Positions 9,088 through 16,800 of a stretch of 25,143 nt of DNA are shown piece by piece; positions within the stretch are counted from its first letter, which is position 1; every line of letters begins with the position of its first letter. Location: positions 1 through 25,143 of IMG/VR virus record IMGVR_UViG_3300029319_000470. The stretch is one strand, 5' to 3'. A program made the position numbers and the translations under genes. The stretch comes from a virus. The notes under the pieces were generated by a model. It was not told the origin of the DNA and did not search any database. It saw only the letters and a program-made list of their open reading frames with translations.

Positions 9088-12000
9088 ATGCCTGATAACA
9101 CTAATGTTAATAATAATGCGTCTGTGGTCGTTGTAGGAAGGACTGCTCCAGTCCCTCCAGGTCAACAAAAAGCTGATAAATCTGTTCCAGTCGTTATTGC
9201 AAGTGATCAATCAACGATTCCTGTTGCAGAACAAAATAAGGTACAGTCAGAAGTTGCACTTTCACTTTTAGGAATACCAAGATCGGAAGTTGCACTTGGT
9301 ATATTTGCAGACGTTAACACCTATGATGTAAACCCCACAGAATGGGCAGCAGAACCTGAAAATAGAGAAACATTATTACTTTCTGATTATCCTGAATATG
9401 TTAATTCTGCGACAAATTTCAACCATGGATTAAGTCATATTCCTGAAGAATCTGGTGCATTAGTTGAAGCACCTCCTGATCGAACTGCTGTTCTGACATC
9501 AAAAAGATTTTTTAGATATCAACCAGGTCGTGTATCTGCTGCTACATTTGGTGTAAAAACCACAATAATGGACATTAGTTCAACAGATAAGGAAGAGGAT
9601 GGTAATGCACCATCAGATGATCAAGACATAGGTAGTGTAGTACATAATCCAGCTATTCGTAAGTATGGAATATTTGATAACTTTGATGGGTATTATTGGG
9701 AGACAAGAAATAATGGACAAGGAGATAACTTTAGTGTAGTAAGAAGAACTCAGTCTCTATTATTTAATAATCCACTTGATTTTTCAGGATCTGATGGACA
9801 AACACAAGATTTTGGTGCAACAAATCCTTTAGACATTAGAGAACCAAGAGGAAACGAAACTAATGATGGTCTTGATGATGGAGACAATCTTCAGTCAAAT
9901 AACGCAATAGTAAGTTATAATCCTGGTGCAGGTGGTAATACTAATAGATATCCTGTTGGTCATGATTCAACTCCTGCAGGATACAAAAATATAAAACTGG
10001 GTGATCTTGTCATCTATCGTGACAATTTGATGATGACACATGCTGGTGTTTATGATCCATCTCTTCTTCAGGACGAGATGGAGTATGCTTTTAGTACAAT
10101 ACCTGGTAATAATCAACTCGTTTTTAGCATAGCTGAAAATTCTGGTGCAAGTGGATTAGGGAAAACCATAACAGGTGCAGTTTATGATATTGATACTGGT
10201 CTGATGACTGTCACAACTGCAGGAGATCATGGATTCCAACCTGGTAAATTTGTGACTCTTGCTGGAATTGGAATGACATGTAAGTATAGTTACACTAATT
10301 TTGATGGAACTGGTACTTTGATGGATGGTACTGGAGGAATGGTTGATGCAAGAGAAGTATATCCAAACAGAACACATGGTTATAATATAATTTCTGTTCC
10401 ATCGGGCAATACTTTTGAAGTAAATGTCGGTGTTTCAACAGTCCCTACATTCTTTAATGCTGAAAAATCAGCAGAAGTTGGTGCTCGTGTTGTTGGATTA
10501 ACCACAGGTCAATACGTGTCCTTCAAAAAAGGGTCTCCCTCTGGAGGAACTTCAACCTTAACAGATCATAAAATTTATAAAATCAAAAATATTAGTTTTA
10601 GTAGAACAGGAGATAAAAATGGTGAACAAATAAAAATAAAACTTAAGGATTTGACTGATGGAATGGGTACAACTGAGGGGGCATCTTATAATCCTACTGA
10701 TAATACAGGAACTAATATTACGTTCACTGGAACTGCAACTACTGAAGCATCTGGAAACAGATTAATTACTCCTGTTCCATTTGTGCAACCAGTTGCAAAC
10801 GATATTATATACAGTGATGGTAAATCTAGAAAAATATATGGTACTAATGATATTAAACATTCTGGCATGTTCCCTTACATGTATAAGAATACCAATGATA
10901 CAGAACAAGTAGGTTACATTGATACAACTTTGGACACACAAGTTTCAAATGTTTCATCATTGAGAAAACAGATAGAAAGTATTAATAAGTTTTACCAAAA
11001 TTGGATAAATCAGAGCATTAAAAAAGAATTTTGGAACGTTTATGAGTATCGTGTTCCAAGATCAAGATTTAGTGGTGATCGTTTAGATAAGTTAACCGAT
11101 AATTTATTATACAGTGATGTGACTGCAGAAAATCGTGCTGGTACAATTGTTAGAGACTCTGTAGCCGCACCAGTTACAGATACAAGTATATGGGATCTTG
11201 AATTTGATAAAGTTACTATGTACAAGATTGAGTTCTCATGGTACGGTGCTGTTGGTGCTTTATTCTTGGCATATGTTCCAGTAGGTGCGGGTGAAGCCAG
11301 ATGGGTACGTGTTCACCATTTAAGAGCATCTAACCAGTTAAAGGGTTCATCATTAGGTAATGCAACTTTACCGATCACATACCTCGTTTACGGTGGTGGA
11401 GGAGGAGCAAATCGAACTGATCGTTATGGTTATGACAATACTAAAAGAAAACTTCTTCCGTTTGCATACGGATCAGCATCAGAACATATTGTTAAGTATG
11501 GTGCTTCATACTATATTGATGGTGGAGATCGTGGAACTGTTAAATTATTCAGTCATGGAACACAAACAGCACAACCTATTTTTGGATCAAAGAGAACTTT
11601 TAGTCAAGGAGGTAACAATAATCAAATATCAATTACACAAGCAGATGCAGTTAATAATGCGGCTGATCCGTTTATCACTGGTGGTCAGAATATTACAGGT
11701 ATTAATTCCTCATATTATGTTGGTGCAAAGGTAATTACTGGAAATCCATTAGATCAAAATGTTGAGATCGTGTATGTGGATAATCGAAAGTTTCATTTAA
11801 ATGTCCCTCTCAATATGCCAATACCAAGTAGCGTAGATATAATTGTGAATCGTCCGACCACTTTAATTGGACTAAAGTGTAGAGATTTTATCACCAGTAG
11901 TCAAGGAAAGGATGTTCGAAACCGTACTCAGGTATATCCAACAAGACTATCAACAGGATCTGAAGGTTCTGTGATTAAAGTTGACCTACTTAAAACACCT

Positions 12001-12630
12001 ATATTCCAAACATCATCTGTTACAAGTGGAAACTTTCAAATTTCAACTTCAGATGTTAATATTGGTAAGAGAGGAACACCAACTAATCTACCAAATGTAA
12101 GTAACCCTACTTACTTGGAAGAGGGGAAGGGTACTTATGGCTACATGAGAGGAAAATTAGAAGGTGACGCATCAAGTAAAGTAGTGACAATTCTTGGTTA
12201 TCTTGAAAGAAGACCAAGCACTAGTACGACACCAGGATATTATTTTAATGCTTTGAAATCTACGACATTAAATGTAGTCCTAAGTAAAGATGTTAAGTTC
12301 TTACATGAGGGACAAATTGGCCCAACTGGTATTGCTGCGACTTCAACTCAAGCAGACTTTACATTAGATCCATTATCATCAATCAAGGTAAGTCCTCAAG
12401 ATAGAGCACCGATTCCTAAGACGGGGACGATTGTTGCAAGTTTATTCATACCTGCATCTGGTGAGGAGTTTGACTTATCTTCATACTTTGATTATAATAA
12501 AGAATATCTATCATTCCCACTTACAAATGTGGTAGAGAGTTTATTTGTTGTTGGATCATCAGATAAATTATACGATCCTTCTGCTGGAATATCAACAACA
12601 TCTGCGAGTATCACTTGGGAGGAACAGTGA
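9088..12630 (+). CDS. Large structural protein, paralogue of the next gene
   Basis: This 1180-aa protein opens with a phage motif DKSVPVVIASDQSTIPV (about residues 30-46) and then LLGIPRSEVALGIFADVNTY (60-79). It shares an ordered set of blocks with the next protein: FRYQPGRVSAATFG near 142-155, VTMYKIEFSWYGAVGALF near 709-726, VPVGAGEARWVRVH near 730-743, and YGASYYIDGGDRGT near 804-817. Between the first two blocks sits a beta module (MTVTTAGDHGFQPGKFVTLA, near 372-391) like those in the giant upstream protein. No enzyme motif, signal peptide or membrane segment is visible. A GGAG at 9074-9077 lies 10 bases before the ATG. The tight spacing places it in one transcript with its neighbours. 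It is probably a baseplate or tail-fibre component; the exact position in the virion is unknown. Confidence 0.92.
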   Translation: MPDNTNVNNNASVVVVGRTAPVPPGQQKADKSVPVVIASDQSTIPVAEQNKVQSEVALSLLGIPRSEVALGIFADVNTYDVNPTEWAAEPENRETLLLSDYPEYVNSATNFNHGLSHIPEESGALVEAPPDRTAVLTSKRFFRYQPGRVSAATFGVKTTIMDISSTDKEEDGNAPSDDQDIGSVVHNPAIRKYGIFDNFDGYYWETRNNGQGDNFSVVRRTQSLLFNNPLDFSGSDGQTQDFGATNPLDIREPRGNETNDGLDDGDNLQSNNAIVSYNPGAGGNTNRYPVGHDSTPAGYKNIKLGDLVIYRDNLMMTHAGVYDPSLLQDEMEYAFSTIPGNNQLVFSIAENSGASGLGKTITGAVYDIDTGLMTVTTAGDHGFQPGKFVTLAGIGMTCKYSYTNFDGTGTLMDGTGGMVDAREVYPNRTHGYNIISVPSGNTFEVNVGVSTVPTFFNAEKSAEVGARVVGLTTGQYVSFKKGSPSGGTSTLTDHKIYKIKNISFSRTGDKNGEQIKIKLKDLTDGMGTTEGASYNPTDNTGTNITFTGTATTEASGNRLITPVPFVQPVANDIIYSDGKSRKIYGTNDIKHSGMFPYMYKNTNDTEQVGYIDTTLDTQVSNVSSLRKQIESINKFYQNWINQSIKKEFWNVYEYRVPRSRFSGDRLDKLTDNLLYSDVTAENRAGTIVRDSVAAPVTDTSIWDLEFDKVTMYKIEFSWYGAVGALFLAYVPVGAGEARWVRVHHLRASNQLKGSSLGNATLPITYLVYGGGGGANRTDRYGYDNTKRKLLPFAYGSASEHIVKYGASYYIDGGDRGTVKLFSHGTQTAQPIFGSKRTFSQGGNNNQISITQADAVNNAADPFITGGQNITGINSSYYVGAKVITGNPLDQNVEIVYVDNRKFHLNVPLNMPIPSSVDIIVNRPTTLIGLKCRDFITSSQGKDVRNRTQVYPTRLSTGSEGSVIKVDLLKTPIFQTSSVTSGNFQISTSDVNIGKRGTPTNLPNVSNPTYLEEGKGTYGYMRGKLEGDASSKVVTILGYLERRPSTSTTPGYYFNALKSTTLNVVLSKDVKFLHEGQIGPTGIAATSTQADFTLDPLSSIKVSPQDRAPIPKTGTIVASLFIPASGEEFDLSSYFDYNKEYLSFPLTNVVESLFVVGSSDKLYDPSAGISTTSASITWEEQ

Positions 12631-12633
12631 TCT

Positions 12634-15600
12634 ATGAATGGAGGAAAGGATGTTAAAATTGGGCACGATAAACGCCCAGTATCTGTAGTACCTAATGATG
12701 AACAACCGTTATTTAATATTTCGAATGGTGTTCGTCTAACTGATGAGTTTGGCAATCCACTTGTAACTAAGGTAGATCAATTTTTTGTTGCAGATACATC
12801 ATCAGAAAGATCAACTTCAATCGTATTTCCAGAAAAACCAAATGACAAATATAAAATTCTAAAAAAATCACAAGTTGGAGTAACAACTGTAACTTATGGT
12901 AATGTAATTCATGTTGATACCACAGTTACTCAAGTTGGGTTCACTACCTATTCAATTCCCGTTCTTCGAGTTGGTGGGAGTGTAGTTGGAGCAGCAGGAA
13001 CGGTAAAGAAGGCCAATGATTCAATAGTTTCTCTTGATGAGTTCCCAAATAAACATGAAGTGGGACTCGTTAATCCAATATCTGGAGATCCAAAATATTT
13101 ACATTTTACTACAGAAAATGAAGACTTTATTGATAAATTAAGATTAAATGATATCGTTTTAGATTTAAATGCAAAATCTAATAGTGGTGCTTTTATTACA
13201 AAAATAAAAAAACATCAAAAAAAGGTTCAAATTTCTGGATCAATAAAACCCGAAATAATAACTGACAGTATTAGATTTATACGTGCAAGTGATTTCATTT
13301 TTGAATCAGACAATGTTCTGAAAGTTGAAGAACAATTCAAAGAAACAAGTGAAGTAAGTAGCACTTTACTTGGTGTCAATCGTGCAGAAGTTCAGTTGAG
13401 TTTGTTTTCAAATGTATCCTCTTACGGAATACAAAAAGATGATTGGGAAACATATAATTATAATTCTGGAACTAGTAAATCATCTTGGGAGACAAGAGTT
13501 AATCAGATTTATGGTAGAAAATATCTAGCAAGAATTGAAGAAGAGACACAAGAATCTGCGATTAAATTATCTGCATTTCCTGTTCCATTCTCATTTCCAT
13601 ACGGAGAAGATTATAAAAAAATTGGATTGTATAGACCAAATACATGGGAACAGTATAAAAGATTTATAAATTTAGGAAATGCTGCTTACTTTTATTATTC
13701 TAATCCTACAAAATACGGTCACAGTTATGGTGCTGCACACGCAAATAAATTTTTAAATCCTGGTGATTCAAGGGTTGATGGTAACGATATAATCTATGCT
13801 AAATTAGATGGAAAACCAGATGATTTTACATATGCTTTTTCAAAAATAGACATTTGGACAGATACTTGGAGACTTTTGGATAGAAGAGAGTTTCTTGATC
13901 CTATGACTAATCAGAGGATAGGGATAACAGACTTGATAAGTCAATTAAACGCAGCAAAAGTAACTGAATACACTGTTCCAGGCGAACTCGAAGCTACTAG
14001 ACCTGGATATAGTGATAACTATCAAAGATACAGTGCGATTCAATCAAGAAGAGTTTTTAGATACCAACCAGGAAGAATAAGTGGATTTACATTCGGACTC
14101 AGATCCTCAAAAGAAAGCATAGGAGGATGTGCATTAGAATGGGGAATTTCTAATGAAACAGATCAATATATGTTTAATGTATATGCTGGAAGACTCTCAA
14201 TTATTCGTAGAAGCACTGTTCCCTTAAGTGATTCTGTTCTAAGAAGAAACAATTTAGATCCAACTACAACACCATCAGTTCGTATAAATGGAGTTCAGTA
14301 TGATGGGCAAGTTCAACCAGAAATTCCTAGTGGTGATCCTTTTGATGTAATAGATGAATTTGGGCCATATAATACTCCTGCTAGTGCAGAAGAAAGAGCA
14401 AGAAAATACTACACTATTAGAATAGATAGAGATGATTTTAACGGTGACTCTCTGGACGAAAATGGCCCATCTGGATATAATCTACAATTAGATAATGTTA
14501 CTATGTGGAAAATTGAATTTGGTTGGTATGGTGCGATTGGTGCAAGATTTTATGCTTATATCCCAGTAGGAGCAGGTGAAGCCCGATGGGTTGTTATACA
14601 TACTCTTGTAATTGAAAACCAGTTAGGAGAACCTTGTCTACGAGATTCTTACTTTAGATTTAAGTATAGTTTGAGAAGTGTTTCAAATAGAACTCTATTC
14701 GAACCTCAATTTTTATATAAGTATGGTGCTTCTTACTACATTGATGGTGGTGATGAAGGAACAAGTCAAGTCTATTCTGTGAACACTGGACTATCTCCAA
14801 AAGCGATTACTTCAAATGAAAGAACCCTCTTTGGAATAAGACCAAGAGAAATATTTACTAGTATATCAGGATCAGGTCAAAATGAAAAAATTGACGAAAT
14901 TGCAAATCGAAAATTAATTCTTCCAACTAAAATAAATTTATCATCTGATATATTGTCAGAGGTGAAAATTAGAACTTGTGTGGGTTGTCAAGGACACGCA
15001 CATGTGTTTACACCTGGTGTTCAATCTGGAGTGGGTGGTTCAGGATTTAAATTTACAAATACAAGTGGTAACGGAGTATTATCAAGAGAAATTAAAATTC
15101 ATTTTGTTTCAGCTGCAGATGGGGATGCAAATACAATTGAAATCGTATCAGATGATGGTGTGCTTGAAAATCAATTTACTGAGGACGACATTGATTCAAA
15201 AATAATTGCTCCATCTATTTTCAATGCTTACATTGCAAAATTAAGTAGTGGTGAAGTTTCTCCAATCAATGGTAAAACCTATTACAAATATGCAACAATA
15301 TATGGGTGGGGAAGTGGTTTAGATGGATATCCAAATTACAATGAATCATTAGATGAAGATGCAGGTGGAAGAAAAATTGGAGGGGCAAAAGTAAAAGATT
15401 ACGGTCAAGCAGGAATTACAACAAACATAGGTATTGGAGTAAGTTACCCACACACAGTTCGTTTAAGTAGTTATGATGATGTTCATTTTACTTCAGATCA
15501 AGAATTATCAGGATCTGAAATTAAAATACAATTTTTGAATCCAAGACCAAAGGATGGTATTTCTTCATATAGAAGCAATACGCATTGGTCAGATTTTATG

Positions 15601-16800
15601 ATTGGTGTAACTAATCAAAAACCAGTCATAACTGGCGGTGGAGAATTAGAGGGATGGAATATTTCTCATACAAATTATACATCAAGTGGGCCAAGTCCTT
15701 CACAACCTGGAATAACAACAACTGTTTTACCAAAAACAAATATATTATATGGTGAAAGTACTCATACTTGGGCTGGAATGAATGAGGATGGCGTTGAGGT
15801 TGAAGAGCGTTGGGCACCCGTTTCATTTAGAGCTAGAATGGGAGAGGATGTTAGAACTCCGATAGTTCCAAATCCATCTGGAGGAGTCTGCTCATCAGTA
15901 AAAGTTGAAGTTAGTGAAGCAGTAGATTTAGGTTCAAACTTAAAATTTGTTATTAGAAGAGATGGAACTGACCCAAATGGAGACACTCAAATAGATGGTG
16001 CACCAGATAATGAAAATTATTATTTGATTCATAAATCAGAGGATGCTGGCACGTTTGCTAATATCAGTGATTGGTTAAATGGTCAGGTAGTTTTTGAGGA
16101 TTCAACTGGAGAACCAGCTTTTGGTGGTGCTGCTAGTGCGGTTTACTTACAATCACAACCACTTCCCATTGGCACCGTTAATGATTACTTTTCTGGAAAA
16201 GTAGGTAAATTTATTAGAATTAGTGGGACTATGGGTTTTGCTGAAAATAAAGAAGGTATAAAAATTTTAGGTAAAACGGTCACATTATCAGGAAATAAAT
16301 TAAACGGAACTCCATTAAATGTTAAAACAAAACTTTTCACATATGCAGTTTACCCTCTATATCTTGTCGGTAAATTAAGAGACAATTCAAAAATAAATAA
16401 CATTATGATTACAGAAAAATCTGCAAATGGATTTGAAAAAACAACCTCTCCAAGATTATCCGTTTCGACAAATTCAAATGGATCTATAGATAATGCAGGT
16501 GGAAATGCTTTAAACGATAGAGAACCACCACCAAACTTTACGCTTGTTGATAGGTTGTCATCTGCAAAAGTTGATATTCAAAATTTGAGAACATTAAGAA
16601 ATTCAGTCATCAGGGATACTTTCTATGTTGGTGAAAATGAAACAAAAGAAGTTGATATGACTAGAATTTTTGGTGCAGATAGAAATGTAATCACACCAGA
16701 TAATCAAAATATTGAAGCAACTTTCATTACCGTAAAGGAAATATCCTCTGGTAAAACCAGTGGTGAAATTCAAAGCAGTTTAAATTTCAAGGAACAATAA
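12634..16800 (+). CDS. Large structural protein, paralogue of the previous gene, with CxxCxxHxH
   Basis: This 1388-aa protein carries the same block order as the preceding one: DKRPVSVVPNDEQ near residues 10-22, LLGVNRAEVQLSLFSNVSSY near 244-263, FRYQPGRISGFTFG near 474-487, VTMWKIEFGWYGAIGARF near 622-639, VPVGAGEARW-like IPVGAGEARWVVIH, and YGASYYIDGGDEGT near 697-710. It has about 180 more residues before the second block and a long unique C-terminal half. That half begins near a Cys782-x2-Cys785-x2-His788-x-His790 cluster, a possible metal site. The rest is beta-rich, ending in TRIFGADRNVITPDNQN and a short acidic/polar tail. A GGGAGGA at 12618-12624 lies just upstream of the ATG. The stop overlaps the next start by one base. 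The role is inferred as a baseplate or fibre protein. Confidence 0.92.
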   Translation: MNGGKDVKIGHDKRPVSVVPNDEQPLFNISNGVRLTDEFGNPLVTKVDQFFVADTSSERSTSIVFPEKPNDKYKILKKSQVGVTTVTYGNVIHVDTTVTQVGFTTYSIPVLRVGGSVVGAAGTVKKANDSIVSLDEFPNKHEVGLVNPISGDPKYLHFTTENEDFIDKLRLNDIVLDLNAKSNSGAFITKIKKHQKKVQISGSIKPEIITDSIRFIRASDFIFESDNVLKVEEQFKETSEVSSTLLGVNRAEVQLSLFSNVSSYGIQKDDWETYNYNSGTSKSSWETRVNQIYGRKYLARIEEETQESAIKLSAFPVPFSFPYGEDYKKIGLYRPNTWEQYKRFINLGNAAYFYYSNPTKYGHSYGAAHANKFLNPGDSRVDGNDIIYAKLDGKPDDFTYAFSKIDIWTDTWRLLDRREFLDPMTNQRIGITDLISQLNAAKVTEYTVPGELEATRPGYSDNYQRYSAIQSRRVFRYQPGRISGFTFGLRSSKESIGGCALEWGISNETDQYMFNVYAGRLSIIRRSTVPLSDSVLRRNNLDPTTTPSVRINGVQYDGQVQPEIPSGDPFDVIDEFGPYNTPASAEERARKYYTIRIDRDDFNGDSLDENGPSGYNLQLDNVTMWKIEFGWYGAIGARFYAYIPVGAGEARWVVIHTLVIENQLGEPCLRDSYFRFKYSLRSVSNRTLFEPQFLYKYGASYYIDGGDEGTSQVYSVNTGLSPKAITSNERTLFGIRPREIFTSISGSGQNEKIDEIANRKLILPTKINLSSDILSEVKIRTCVGCQGHAHVFTPGVQSGVGGSGFKFTNTSGNGVLSREIKIHFVSAADGDANTIEIVSDDGVLENQFTEDDIDSKIIAPSIFNAYIAKLSSGEVSPINGKTYYKYATIYGWGSGLDGYPNYNESLDEDAGGRKIGGAKVKDYGQAGITTNIGIGVSYPHTVRLSSYDDVHFTSDQELSGSEIKIQFLNPRPKDGISSYRSNTHWSDFMIGVTNQKPVITGGGELEGWNISHTNYTSSGPSPSQPGITTTVLPKTNILYGESTHTWAGMNEDGVEVEERWAPVSFRARMGEDVRTPIVPNPSGGVCSSVKVEVSEAVDLGSNLKFVIRRDGTDPNGDTQIDGAPDNENYYLIHKSEDAGTFANISDWLNGQVVFEDSTGEPAFGGAASAVYLQSQPLPIGTVNDYFSGKVGKFIRISGTMGFAENKEGIKILGKTVTLSGNKLNGTPLNVKTKLFTYAVYPLYLVGKLRDNSKINNIMITEKSANGFEKTTSPRLSVSTNSNGSIDNAGGNALNDREPPPNFTLVDRLSSAKVDIQNLRTLRNSVIRDTFYVGENETKEVDMTRIFGADRNVITPDNQNIEATFITVKEISSGKTSGEIQSSLNFKEQ

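Noticed and set aside
16392-16399. AATAAATA late-promoter-like box on the plus strand
   Set aside because: It is inside the 1388-aa coding region, about 400 bases from the next start, and is likely a chance match in Lys/Asn codons.
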